From NCBI GenBank assembly GCA_024362935.1, contig JANCRA010000007.1:11100503-11164502 (forward strand): a stretch of 64,000 bases of DNA, read 5' to 3'. This stretch comes from Setophaga petechia. Taxonomy: Eukaryota > Chordata > Aves > Passeriformes > Parulidae. The position numbers and the translations under genes are program-made. The notes beneath the pieces are model-generated. The model worked only from the letters and a program-made list of their open reading frames with translations. It was not told the origin of the DNA and made no database searches. The stretch's first letter is position 1. The number at the start of each line of letters is the position of its first letter. Positions 14,801 to 28,500 of the stretch are shown piece by piece.

Positions 14801-16046
14801 AAAATAAAAATGGTTTTTATCTTGGCTCTCTTATTCAAGCATATGGAAAGAAAGTGTATTTGGTGCTCTGAGTTTTGCAGGGAGAGAGATTTTTTGTTCT
14901 CATATTAATCATGAAACACATGCTTGGATATTAAGGGAGATTGTTAAACTGTTCTGAGCCATAACTTTAGAAAGTCGTACCTTCAGAATATCTTTTTACT
15001 GAGACTGAAGTGTTTAGAGGGCTGATTTTTGTATAAAATGATACTAATTTACTAACTGTCTCTTGATAAGATTTCTCTCATTTCTTAGTGAGCAGAATAG
15101 TGGAAGAAGATGGAAAATAAGGTTTAGAAATAAAATAGTTATGAAATTCGGGGTATTTTGTTGATAGAAAGGAAACAAATTATGAGCTTGTAGGTAGATA
15201 AATATACTCCAAGCTTGAGAGTATGGATTACTGAACTGAAAAATTGTATCTTCTTGACTATAATTACATATCCCTAAAAATAGCAAAAAGTGTATTTGGA
15301 GTGTGGCGTTCCAAGAGTTTGAAAATTAACTATGAAGAAGTGATGTAATTTGGGAGCAATATGTTTCAAGATATCAAAATGTGAGACATGTCAGGATTTT
15401 TCTATATAGAAACTGAAAAATGCTGCCCTCCTTGCAGTTACCATCTCTAAAATAGCCAATGCTATAAATAGTAATGCAAGTTTATGTGCTGTCTCTCCCT
15501 TTCAGTAGAAGTTTTACTGCATTGGCCTTGACACCATACCCATACTTCTGTCACTTATCTTTGTTTTTCCCATTTCCAGAAACAAGATGTCTCTACTGCA
15601 AAATTTGCCCATAATAATCCCTTAAAACATGGTTTATTTTTATCCTAAGAAAGAACTTTAAAAATTCAAGTCACTATACTTCTCAAACTGCTCAATGCAG
15701 TTAGCATTCTCCTTTTAGCTTTGCATCATATACAATAAGCATTTCATTTGCCTAATGAAAAACATATTTAAACTAATGAGTACACAGTGTTTTTATTTAC
15801 ATATGCAATTAAAATTTACCACTATTAATAGCTGACAGAGGGGAAGAGAAAGTGTGATTTATTCCAGTAACTGCACACTCTTTCAAGAGGACAGCACTAC
15901 ACAGGCAGATTTAAAATTGTCATCAGTGCAGAAAAAAACAAAATTCTGGGATGTCCTTGTTGGAATCCAAAATGCATGGAATTCTCAGAACTTTGGGCCT
16001 GTAAGCCAAAGCTTAGAATTAAACACAGGATCTGAGGCATCCTGTG
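11818..16046. other. Intergenic DNA, nothing recognised
   Basis: AT-rich, with short frames only and no repeat family that I can place. Confidence 0.6.
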
Positions 16047-16145
16047 TTTAAACTGCCATTCTTGATCAAAACCTTTTCAAGTGAAAAGAGAAACCACAGC
16101 TGAAAAATCCTGACTACAAAAGGATTACCTGCTCGTTGCAGCTGA
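16047..16145 (+). repeat. 99-bp direct duplication, copy 1
   Basis: The segment runs from TTTAAACTGCCATTC to CTCGTTGCAGCTGA and recurs at 17558-17656 with two substitutions (97 of 99 identical). The flanks differ on both sides. The near identity means a recent event relative to the old CR1 copies. Confidence 0.9.
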
Positions 16146-17557
16146 TCCCTTGCTCTGAGCCCTTGGAAAAGGCTTCCAAACTTAGGAGCTAGAAGTGAGG
16201 ATGTGGATTTATAGTTTAAAGTAGAGACACGTTAAGTAGAAGGAAATATAGAGTTTTAGAATACAGTACTGTAGGTTTGTGTGTCATAACATGATTGACT
16301 AAGAAAGCTTGCACTGTAGTATGAGTTCCTAAGATAAAATATTTAAGGATTAGATTAAAAATATAAATATCCTCATTGGTAGTGTTTCATTGGTTAGTGA
16401 GTCCTTAAAAGGTCCTGTAACTAGGGGTCTTGTGACCTTCTGAACCATCCTGTGAAGATGTGAGCTGAACTCGCCCTTCCTGCCTATGTAGAAGATAAGA
16501 AAAATAAACCCTATTATGTTAAATAAACTCAGAGGTCCTATCTTTAACTCATTCAAAATTCCTTCAAAAACCCCCTTATGTCCTAGCCCCTGTGGTCCAT
16601 TTTGGAAGATGAAGCCATCAGCTCTTTCCCCCTTCTGAGGTGCACTAGAGTTACCCATCCCCAGCTCACGTTTCTCCCACATCCCGTGGCTTCCTGGAGG
16701 AGCGTGGCTGGCTTCTCCCGGCTGGAGCCATCCCGTGGTTTATTCTGAGAGCAGAGCTGAGGGCAGATGCCACACCAGGCACTCCTCAGAGCCTGGCAGG
16801 ACCTCAGCTGGTGCTGCTGCTCTGAGGATCTGCAGGAGAGGAAAAGCACACCAAATGTACAGAGTGAGGCAGGAGAAGCAGGGTCACTCGCTGCAAATTG
16901 CTCAGGAGTGAGAAACCTGGAGATGGGGCAGCCTGCAGCAGGCAGTGGCTATCTGACACTGACACAGAGATGGGCACGGTGAAATGAGATTAATCAAAAG
17001 GAGTCAGAGATACAGAGATCTTTAGCCCATCCCATTCTTCTTAGAAACAGAGTTCAAAGACAAGCATCAGACATCAGCTATCACAGCGTGGACAAACATG
17101 ACAAAGGGTGCTAAATCTTCCACCTTTCTGCTGTTATCTCTCACAGATGTTACAGAGCTTGCCAGGGGAAAGCACATTTCTGCTCCAAGCTCACCATGTG
17201 CAAATATGCTCTTGCTGAACAGTGCCGTTACTGCAGCACACTCTGTTCTGGCAAGTGAGAATTTTATCAGTAGCACTGTAAAGGCACTCAAATTAAATCC
17301 ATCCTTATTGATATGCACTAATATGCATCTTTCTAAACATTTTGTGAATGGTGTAATCAGAGCTAGGACATCAAAAATATTAGTAATATACATTAAAATA
17401 ATCTTACTGCAGTTTTACAAGCAGCAATAATTTTGCTTGGATTTGAAACTTTGGGTTGAGTTGCCCATTTTTTCATTTAAAGGAGGACATACGAAGAGAC
17501 AGCAGAGAAAAGATGAAGCTTAAATAACAATACATGTACTGAACAGTAGGATTTTTT
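16146..17557. other. Interval between the two 99-bp duplicates
   Basis: This 1.4-kb stretch has a GC-richer core near 16.6-16.98 kb and ends in a T10 run beside copy 2. I see no transposon gene, so the flanking duplicates do not look like LTRs of an autonomous element. Confidence 0.55.
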
Positions 17558-17656
17558 TTTAAACTGCCATTCTTGATCAAAACCTTTTCAAGTGAAAAAA
17601 GAAACCACAGCTGAAAAATCCTGACTACAAAAGCATTACCTGCTCGTTGCAGCTGA
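17558..17656 (+). repeat. 99-bp direct duplication, copy 2
   Basis: This is the second copy of the unit at 16047-16145, in the same orientation and 1511 bp away. The two differences are A for G inside the GTGAAAAxAG run and C for G in AAAAGxATTACC. Its left edge abuts a run of ten T, so a T-rich site may mark where it was inserted. No terminal inverted repeats or target-site duplications are evident. Confidence 0.9.
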
Positions 17657-20600
17657 ATGTTGGCTCCCTTGCAGATGGCTGGCTGCAGTCACTCCGGATT
17701 TATGGGATGTGCTCCTGTGTGCAGTGGGAAAAGGGCTGGCAGTGCTGGTACCAGGGCTGATCAAAGTGATCATCACCACTTTGCTTACACAGACAGACAC
17801 TCACATGCTGCAATGCAAAAATGGGTTGAAAGGCTGAAAGAATATGGAAACCCCAAGTCGCAATGTCTAAAGATGGGCTGTGACTGCAGTGAGCTTCCCA
17901 GGTGGATAGCTTTGAGAAAAGGCTGCTACACTGAGAGATGCACCTGCAGATCTGAGGCATTAGGGGTAGTCTTGGACTCACAGCAAATAGCTGGGCATAG
18001 CCTGGCTAACCCCTCCAGACCTTAGCTGGGTGCCGTGGCACACCCTCTGTGTGCTCAGTCACACTGTGTGGGTGCAGTTCAGTGCCTGTGACACTGCTGG
18101 GGCTCCAGATGAGGCTCTTACCTATGGAGCTGTACACCGTGTGGAAATGCAGGATTTTGTGCAGAAACTTGTCATTTGTGAAGTTCTTTTTAAGAGCTGA
18201 ATCAGTTATTTACTACCGTGTTGTGCTGGCACTCAGCTCTGAGGTGCTGTTGCTGTTTACAGCATACAAGGAAACATAAGGAGTATCCAATACCAAAGGG
18301 AGATTTACTTCTGAGTTACACAGGCTGTAAGGAAACAGGTGAATGGTAGAGAATAGGCAAGGAAATCTGTAAACACAGACCAGAGGAATCATCAAGTGCT
18401 ATGTGCATTATAAAATCAATGCTCTCATTCACAATGCCAAGAGACAGAGTCAGGAACCTACACTTAGGTAACAACATCTCCCTTTCTTCCTCTTCTCTCT
18501 TTTTATTCATGGCTACGTGTTGGGGGGAGAATAATCAAGAGGATGGCTGTGTAAAAATACTGTACTGTGGAAAAGGTGCTTTAAATCTCTGATTTGTCTC
18601 TCTTTCCAGTTATACAGTACCACGAAGCATGAGCAGGGTTGTCAGCACAACAGAGTCAATATTGCTGTGAAAGACTGAATTGTATTCTTTTCCACCTTCT
18701 GCTACATTAACAAATTTGCTTGCTAAGTTTTGATTCTAGGACATTTGCAATTTGCAGTAGCTGATGGTGATGCATGAAGCAGAAAGAATATGTTGATTTG
18801 TAAAGGGGATTCAGTTGTTACAGTAGGAATATTTTGAAATTGTTTCCAGACTCTTAGGATTCATAGTGGAATGCCCTACTATATTAATTATGGAATTCCA
18901 AGATGTTATTTTAAGAGAGTTAATTTTCTAAGCAATCACTGCATTACAAGTGTGGTTATTAGATAGTTCTAGAATCTCTTGCCCTCTTCCCCGGCAATTA
19001 ATTAGTATTTCAAAATTAAATAAATTGTAACGTTATGGTTAAATGACTAAGGTTCTAGATGGCTGTAGGTGATACAACTGCAGTGCCTTAAGTTCTTCTG
19101 ACAGTCTGAGCTCTCAGGAGAAACATTAAAGAGCAGCTTGGTACATGATTTATGCCTGATGATCATTGAGTTCCATTAAAACATGTATGTACTGGTTTGA
19201 AGAAACACATCTTATGAATTAGTATGAAATGGCTTTCAAAGAGAAAAGAGCTGCTCAGTACATAAGTTACAGCCCTGCCCTTCCTTTTCTTTAATCTTAT
19301 GGATTCATGTTAGGTTTTCCCCCTCCTCCCCCCAGAAATTCATTGATGGCTTTGCCTTTAAAATTCAGCATAGTTTCACAAGACTCATTTCCAGAACAAC
19401 ATGTAAAATGTATTGCTGAAACAGAAGGATATTGCACACAAAAATAAACTGGCCAAATAATGTAGCTGCTCTGAATTATTCACAGCTATCTAGCAAGCAT
19501 TGTTTGCAGTAGAGCAACTAAGTAAACAGGATGGAAAAATGAGTTTTGGCACGATTCTAGGAATTAGCATTCTTCATTTCTATGGTAACATTGATAAAAA
19601 GTTGTTGATAATAATAATGAAATACATGCAGAATAAAAATAAGTAAGCTAAATAGAAGGCATCTATTGTAAGCTTAAGTGTTTTTCCCTTTTTACTGAGA
19701 AACACATGTACAAGCTTGCACAGATCTCAACTTTGGTTCAGCTCAGACTGTTGCATATATTATTAGCTTAGTTTGCCAGCAAGTAAAGACAGATGTTTGA
19801 TGAATACGTATGTGACCTAGGATAGCTGCAGGAAGACTATTAACACAGAAAAACTTATGAAGAGATTGTATTTGTTTCACAGGCATTTGTAGAATCACAG
19901 ATTCATTAGCAGCTACTAATGAATCCAGGGTACATTAAAGTTTTTGGCAATTTTTCTCTGACGAGAATACCCAATGATAAAAATACACAGAAGAAACTTT
20001 CTAAGCTGGAAAAATTTGCCTAACACATTTATAGTCTCAGGTAGAAAATAATTTTCTTTACCTCCAGCTACTAATAATATATTATATAATTCTTATCAGA
20101 ACATATATACATATTTTTATTTTTTATTGTTTTATAGATATCTATCTAGAAAAAAAAATTTGCCTTACCAGGGTTTCTCAAATCTCAGTTGCAGTGGAGG
20201 GAAGATAACAAAAAAACCCCATAATGCAAATCTTACTATCCCTTCCCTTAGCAGAAAACTTGTAAAGGTTCCTGATGATACAGAGGAGAGAAGTCTGATC
20301 CCATCATCAAATAAATCAAAGTCCATTACAGGGAAACAAGGAAGAGCAGGAGGGATGAAGAATTGTAAAACCTCATCTGCATGTTAAGCTTTGCCTCAAA
20401 TACAATCTGAATGTGCAGCAAAGCTCTATCAGCATTACATAAGCAAGGCTTCTCATTCATTCTCACAGGGTTCCGTATTTTTAAGTTCCACAGAAGAGGA
20501 AAAATGCTGAAAGTTGTCAAATATTTTCAGCTTCTGAGTGGAACTGAATGTCTGATCTGAAAGACAGATTTAACAAGTTTTCCAGGGCACACTCAAAAAA

Positions 20601-23600
20601 TACAAATAATTTAGAGACACTGTGTGGGAGATGAAGCATCTATGTGAACCAGCATCAGTGAGAGCAGCTGAGGAAAGCATTGTCTAAATCATCAGGAGAA
20701 AAGAATAACACAACACCTACTGCACACATGCTGAGGGAGGTACAAACCGCTTTCAGCCAAAGTAAAATACATTTTGATCAAAGATACAGTGTGAAACATG
20801 ACAAGAGCTGCTGAAAGCACCTCCAGCCAGTGCTGCTGGTGAGTGAATGTGTGTGTCAGCCTGTGCTCCTCAGGTGCCCACTGCACCTCTCTGTGCTGCC
20901 TTGTGCTTTTGCTCCTCCTCTTTTGGGGGCCAGACCCTGACTGTCATCTTAGACGCCATCAGGTCTGTACCAGGGTTCACACCTGTACTCTGGATAATGG
21001 AGTTTGAAAACTCTGCCCACAGTAATTTTTGGCTTGAAAGACTTAATCAGGACAAGAAACAGGAGGCTTCTGTGAGAGTTCCAGCCAGGAGAGTGGCTGG
21101 ATTACCACTCTAGCTCCCAGTGGAAGGCACCCTTGCCTTGCACACCAGACATACCACACAAACTGCTCAGTCCAAGGTAGAATTGCATAACGTGCACTCA
21201 TTTGGCATAGCTGCATAGAGGTCATGAGGTTATTTGATCCTGCTGGCTATTCAGGTTGGTGGCTATTAGTAGGAATTGCATGACCAACATCTGATGGTCA
21301 TCCAGGTCATGCCAGGGTGGACCTGTACCACCTGTCTGGGCTGCCTGGAACAGTCAAGGCCTGTGGAAAGAGGTTGTGAGCCCTTGGACCAGACTGGTTT
21401 TCTCTAATGAAAAAGGATGTATATGCACCAGGGATAGCACAGCTTGGGGAGGAGCAAAGACCCCCATCTGGCTCCTTGCCTTTCTCATCAAAGAAATCTT
21501 GAGCCCAGCAGATTTGGCCTTGGGGATTAAAAACATCAAAAACTGAAGCCATTGGAGACCAAAACCCACTATTGGAACATTGTTATCATCACATGACTAA
21601 CCTGTTTGATAAGTGATTGCTTTTTCAGCTGTTATCATTTAGATTGTCATGAACTACTTGACAAACAAGTGCCTGCTTGGACTTTGGAGGTTTGCCTGGT
21701 TTCTCACTCCAGCAGAGCATCCCAGCTGTCATGGATGTCCCCCAGTTCCCTTATCAGAGCAGCTGTGACAGTGAAACACTGGAGAAGCTTTACTTCCTCC
21801 TGATCCCTATCATTGACAAAACAGAGCTAACACAAGGGGTGAGAAAGGGCTGCCAGCTCTGGGCTGCCTTGAGCTGGCTCTCCTGGCCCAGGCATGTCAG
21901 TGGGTGTCAAGGACAAAACTTGCAGCAGCAACAACTGATTAGACATGCTGAGTCAGGGCATCAGTCTCTGTCACTTCCCACCACACATCAGCGCTGGGTA
22001 TTTCATTCTCACAGTTTCCCTGTGAAAGGAAATCTTTTCAGTTGTTTTCCTCAGAATGCCATCTCCTAAGGAAGATGTTAGGAAAGGCTGAGTGCTGGGG
22101 GAGCCATGACAATTAATATCTGAACTGTTTGCAACCAGTATTACTACCAGGTTAAGATAATTTGGGGAATGAAACACAAAACTGGAATTACAATCTTTAA
22201 TTTGCTCAGGGAAAACATTTCAGCAGACCATCCAAAATGCTCTTTGGTGAGGGATATGGAACATCATTTAGATGCCACGTATGTCACACCAGTTATTTTG
22301 GAAATTCAAGCCGTAATTTTCTCTAGTCATAGCTGTACACAAATCAAGATAATTAAAAAATTATAATGCACAAGATATGAGTGTTTCAGGAATGAATAAA
22401 ATGAATTTGAAGGGAAATTTTCATAAAGATTAAATAAAGAACAGATTAGAAGATGTGCAATCCATGAAATACTAAAAAGTTTCATTTATATACTTGCTAT
22501 AGTACTTAAACTTCAAAAAATAATAAAAAAGGTAATTTCAAAGATTGACTGACCTCACAGGGTGAGAGACACAAACATTTGGATTATTAGTTCTGACAGA
22601 TTTTTCATCTTGTTGTTTCTGCTTCATCCTTTTTCAAAATGCTAAAAATTTATTTCTTTACAGAATCTTTTAACTAGTTCTTAGAATTCCTTATGAGGAG
22701 AGGTTTGTATTGAGCTCATTTCCACCCTAAACATGAACAGACAGAATCCCCTCCCTTTTAGTATCACACTGTAAATAATGCAAACTGAATTCACACAAGT
22801 CTTCACTGGTATCTTAACTGGTCAATATCCTTTGTGAATCTGGCTAATTAACAAAAACAAAAGCCATATCATTACCTCAACACTATTTTTGTAAAGTACA
22901 GAAAAAAACCCAGATGGAGAGAATTGACACAAAAAAAGGCAAGGCAGAACCTGTCACTTGTCACTTCTGTGTTTTTTCTCCAGGACTTCTGAAGTTGCTC
23001 CTTTGTACAAGGTGCCTGCTTTTGTCCTTGTTTGCACATCTGTCTCTATACATACTTACCTAGAGAAAGTGTTTCTATTTCTATAGATAATAGTCACACT
23101 TTCATATTTTACTGTATAATAATTTTTCTCCAGAGTAGCTCTGTTTATTCCAATTATTTACCCTCCTAAGCACACCATTCTCAGGTGCTTCTTCCTAATG
23201 TAGTTTTTTCATCACTTCACAACTGTGCTTCTCTTGACATATGAACTCTTAAACTTCATGCATTAAAAAAGCCCTATTATTACAGCAGTACTTTATTTAT
23301 AAACACACATTGAAATTGGTACAGAATTACCTTTTCTCTTCCTGTAACCAGTCCAGACAAGTCTGGATTAATGCAGGGACTTCAGCACAGAAATGCAGCC
23401 ACAAATCCTAACATCCTAAGTATTTTCTCTTTTTAATCAATTTTGCCTTTAGCTAAAATTGAGGTAATGTAGAAATAAAGCTGTCAGATGTAATTTCACT
23501 TCTCCAGTCCCTCGGCTGGAGAGCACAGAGCCATGCTGTTCATCAGCGTGGGTATAACTGCTGCGAAGCCTCTAGCCACACTGTTTTTCAGTGTGTTTCC

Positions 23601-25408
23601 CCTTGCATGTTTTAATTTTAAAAGAGAGTATCAAACTAATAATTTAGATGTGGAACTCTTCCTCATTTTCAGAGGGAAAGCAAAGATTTCATTACTTAGC
23701 TCTTGCAGCATCCCCTGGTCATCCCATGAAACGCAGGTCCCAGAATGGGACATTTTAAAGGATGCATTCATTCACTTTACCAGAACAATTCTCTGCCATG
23801 ATTGCTTCCCTCACATCATTTATCTCTTCAACTAAATATCAGAGAGTTATTCACCAGCTGAGATTTATTGAGCCTCACCTCTGCTGTAGCCAGCGCTAGC
23901 AGAATTACAGAGAGCCCTTCAGTTAGAGGCCCTTGTGTTAGGTGGAAGCCCAGAGAACTGGAATGGCGTGCCAAAGAGTGAGAGAAAACTGCTGAAGTGA
24001 TTTATGAATAAAACCTGGATTCAAGGAAGGGATCAGCTCACACTCTTATCAGGCTACTCCCATGAGGAAAAAGAGTCTGTTCTTCCAGGCATGTGCGTGA
24101 CCCGATCGGACAGAGCTGTTTGCAGTGCTGCCCTTTGTGCGAGAGCCGCCAGCCACGAGTGTGTGATGGTCACAGTGAGCACTGCTGAGCCTCCCAACCC
24201 TGCCACTGCAGGGCAAGCACTGCTGCTCCTCACAGACACTGCCCTTCATCTAGAGTGCAGCACAGGGGGAACAGGCAGAAAACACACAAAAAACATGGCA
24301 AAGCTTTTAAAGCTGTTAGTGTGTACCTGGCAGTGATCTGTAAAAGTGCTGAAGAGGCTGGTACCTCAGCACAGTCCCTCACTGCTGCACCTTGTACCTC
24401 CTGCTCTTTGCCAACAGCCCTCTCACACAGTTTAATCCTTGTTCTGGCAAATTTTAACATGTGAATTTTACAGGAGAGACATGTAGGATTTCCTAGGGCT
24501 ATGTCACATATATAGATTTTTCCAGGGGTTCCTTTGAGTCTCCTTTAGGAGCACACTGCAAAGCAAAGATGCGATGGCAACAACCACATAGTGCAGTTAA
24601 TTCTCCCTTAAAGAAAACCAAGAAGCTTCAGAATACACTGAATGACAAGAAAATGTTTGTTTACTGGACTAAAGCCTGGAGATCCTTCCTTGGTGCAGAT
24701 AATAGAAGCAGTTTTGTGGTGTGCCAGCCAAGCAAAACATCCATTGCTCAGCATGACATCCAGCTAAACTAATCTTTGTTTTCCACGGGAGATGTTTTTT
24801 CAATAATTTCTAAGAGTTAAAGGACTTCATTAAGAATCATGCAAGCATTGATCCAGATGTTAAACCTCTCTGTACAATGGGAAGCCCTCTTAGAAAGCAG
24901 TAAGGAATAATTGGTCCATTGTTATCTGGTCTTGAGAAAAGAGAACAATATTGCCTATTTACTAAATGTTACTATATGGAGGAATCTATTTTATTGTGTG
25001 CATGCTGCTTGAAATACAATTAATTATAATGGGTTTGTTCAATCAAAGTATAGGTAAACATTCAATTTCAACCTATTGTAGCACTGAAATTCATTATTGT
25101 TTCTAAATCTTATCCAAAGAAAAGCTTAACATGTGAGAAGTGAAACAGAGTTCCTTTTTAAATAACTAAAGCTAAGCAAAAGTAATATTTCTCAGTTGTT
25201 CCTTGTAGACTTTTTTAATTTCATATTTCTATATTACTTTTCTATCAGCTTTAACCTTGGAAAGTAAAAATATTGTAAAAATAACTTTTAGGCTAATAAT
25301 CACAAGCACACAATGTTCAGCAGGGCTCCAGAAGAGACTCAAGGCAGTGTGAGGCTGTGATTTCTTGCACACTGGATTGTGATGTGTCTGGCAGGCACCC
25401 ACCACCAG
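17657..25408. other. Intergenic DNA, no gene supported
   Basis: Mostly AT-rich, with GC-richer patches at 17.66-18.1, 20.8-21.9 and 24.0-24.4 kb. The last contains a local cluster of CpGs at about 24.09-24.16 kb. The 21.3-22.1 kb patch could hide a decayed retroelement but shows no diagnostic motif. Confidence 0.55.
19900..19925. repeat. Perfect 10-bp hairpin with 6-nt loop
   Basis: GATTCATTAG (19900-19909) and CTAATGAATC (19916-19925) are exact reverse complements around CAGCTA. The arms contain ATTA-core words of the kind bound by homeodomain proteins. There is no downstream T run in a context that suggests a Pol III terminator. Confidence 0.6.
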
Positions 25409-25505
25409 TGGGATCCTTCTCTTATGGTGAGGGATCCTTAGATAAAGGGATCCTTCTCTGAAATAGAGAGGGTTGTCCACCAACCACGTTGAAGGTCCCG
25501 GATCC
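25409..25505. repeat. Cluster of four GGATCC-containing repeats
   Basis: GGATCC occurs at 25411, 25432, 25448 and 25500. The first and third copies share GGGATCCTTCTCT, and the second has GGGATCCTTA. It looks like a small degenerate tandem array. Confidence 0.5.
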
Positions 25506-28500
25506 CTTGCTGAAAGTTGCCTTTTCAGAAACTGGGGAGCCCTTTCAGTGTGAGGGTCTGGACATGTTCACTCCTTGGAGCACAAGAATTCTCTGAGGAT
25601 GTGCTTAAAAACCAACAGGGATGGCATGGCCAGAGTCCAACTTCTAGATTTGATACTGTCTGTAATTAGACTTTCATCTTCACTGCTTCTTTATTAAAAA
25701 AGCAGTAGGATAATACATTTAAAATTTATGAATGAGAAGATTAGGGGTATGAACAAATGTAAAAGAAAACAAAACTTTTTGTAGTTTTTAAAACTTGCCA
25801 GACTCTTATCCTAACAGGCAGTTTAGAAATGCTTATTAGTACAGACAGAGGGAGACAGGAGGGAAAATGGTATAGATCTGGAAAGGCTATAGATGTAATT
25901 ATGGGTATCCCTAGAGTCTGACAGATTAGGCAATTTTGGAACTAATTCCTAATGGAAATCCTTTTAATGAAACATATTAATAAAATTTACATTGATATTA
26001 TTGTTGGGGTATAAGCAGAAATTTACTTAAAAGAATTACTTTCATGCAAGCAGTTTTTCCAATTTAATTTGGAGCTGCCTGAATTTACTGAAAAGTACAA
26101 AATTGATTGATTTCTAAAGATCACATCTTGTAGAAAATGGCATTGTTCTGTCTGGGGAAGGAATTTGCCATTATTTCTCTCATGTTCTTGCAGGGGTTGG
26201 ATCAATGAAGCTTCAAGCAAGAGCCTTGACTCTGGCCCTTTTCCTGAAGAGGTCTCTGGATCCTGGGCTGTGCCTGGTGAGGGGCAGTGCTCTCTCTTTA
26301 TCTGTGAGACAAAACTCAGGCTGCAAGCAGGGCCATGCTATTCCTTCACAGACAATAGAAGCATATTAAAAATTTCTGTAGTTAATCTGGCCTTTTAGAT
26401 TATTTTTGAAATTGTTTTTTAGGGGAAGGCAAAGCAAACAGAGAAGAAGCCTTAAAATAAATTCTGTTAGGTTTTAGGTTTGGGGAAAAATTATTTGTTC
26501 TTTGTGGTCAGACAATCATCACTGTTAAACTTGAATTCTAAGCCCCTTCTGATTCATGCAAAATAATGGTAACTGCTGATAACTATCAAATTCTAAAGGA
26601 AACCTATTAGCACTTGTCCCATGTGAGGCCTAACAGGAGGAAATAGTATTGGGAAAGCCTTCACACATCAGCAGTGCCACAGTAGATCCAGGGAGCTGTA
26701 TCACTCAAAAAACAACTCATGCAAATACCATGAAATGACCAGGACAGCCCTCAAAAGTGGCTGAGTGATGAACTCAGGTGTCTGAACACAGGCCATCAAA
26801 CACCTCACCGATGACAACACCCAGGCAGAGCTGTTTATGTCAATGGCAACCTGTCAGCACGTCCCTGTGTCCCACTAACAGGAGTCACCCTCCTGAGCAC
26901 TAGGGGAAAGAATCATTTTGCAGCCCCCACTGTGAAAATGTAAACCCAAACCAGAACCCAAGCTGTGCCCTCTCTGCACCTGTAGATCTGCCACGGAATT
27001 CACACAGGTACCAGTAGCTAAAGCAGTAAAAAACTCGCTAAAAAATCAAACTCTCTGTATCTCTATTGAAAACTGATTTTCTGCAGATGACATAGATCCT
27101 GTAAGCAGTTGGAAGGAAGCACTTACTAGAACATGCATTTGCAAACAGTATTTCTCAGCTTCCAGAAGTATTCTTGATTATAGTTCTGCCCTCTGTAGTA
27201 GGATGTGGGTATGTTATAAATTGCTAGGGTGGGGTTATAAATATTATGTTTTACTATTCAACACAACTCCCTTCTATTTCAGGCTGCACACTCACACACA
27301 CACATGTTCATTTTTAGCCTGCAAGCAGTCATCCAGAGACAGCCCCTGCCTTAGCTTATCAGCTGGGGCTGATGCTTGATTCACCTGCCAGTGCCCTACT
27401 GCCACTTGTGGTTTTTTTGGTTATTACAATAGGCTTTCCAGCTTCTACAAAAAAGAAAAAAATTCACCTGACACATACTTTGAAAGAGAAAGGCACATTT
27501 GTTACCATAAGAAATGCAAAAAAACCCTCCTGCACTTCAGACATATAAACTGAATTTCTATTAAAACATTTTCTTCACCTGACATAGGGAACTGCAGCCA
27601 GGAGGGATATTGATTGCTCTGTACGAATGCTCTAGTGTTGGCTTTAACAATACTGTCAGCCTGCTTCACCAATCATGCTAATACATTTAGCAAAAGCCCA
27701 TCTGTAGTCTGTCATTTACACAAGCACTACACATTCACTATTTTAAATTCTCATTCCATCACATTTATATGGTTTCCTCCATAGTTCCCCTCACAGCACA
27801 CAGATTGCCACATCCATTTGAATTTCTGAAGCAGGCAGAAAAAGCCTGAGGCAAGGATTTTAGTGGAGCCACACACACCCCTATAAACTCCTTTCCCTTT
27901 TATTGGAAACCCAGCTTCACTCCTCCATCTCCAGCAGCCTTTAGACACAGGTTTTGCTGAGCATCAGAGCTCTGCCATTCCTGCTTTCAAACTGAGTGTT
28001 GGGCTCATCAACTCTGCCAAGCCAACCCATGTTCAGACCCCAGGAGTCAGGACAGGGAGCCTGACCACCTCTCCTGTCACTCCCACCCTGCAACGTTTTC
28101 TCCCTGTGCCACATGACAGGAGCAGCGACAGTTTCAGAGAATTATTTCCTCTGCACAATTCTTTTGGGAAGCATATGTGTAATCAACATTTAAAGGGGGA
28201 ATTATTTATAAAACAATTCTTGTGAGGGCTGAGGACTCAGTAATTATTCTGTGCAATTAGTCCCCAAGTAGTGTGAGACTGCATTCCCTGGTGATCTGAG
28301 CTACAGAAACATTATGAGTGCCTGAGAGAAAATAGTCCTCTCTCAAAGAGGTTGGCTACAAAAAGCAATCACTTTGCAAAGGGAAGGAAAAGGACTGCAG
28401 GTAAAAGACAGAGCAAGGAAATTAAAGTTATTTTCCTATCTTCTTTTGAGTCCTCTGTCTCTCTGAGAAGCTGGCATCTGCCATGAGGTAAAGCAAGTGC

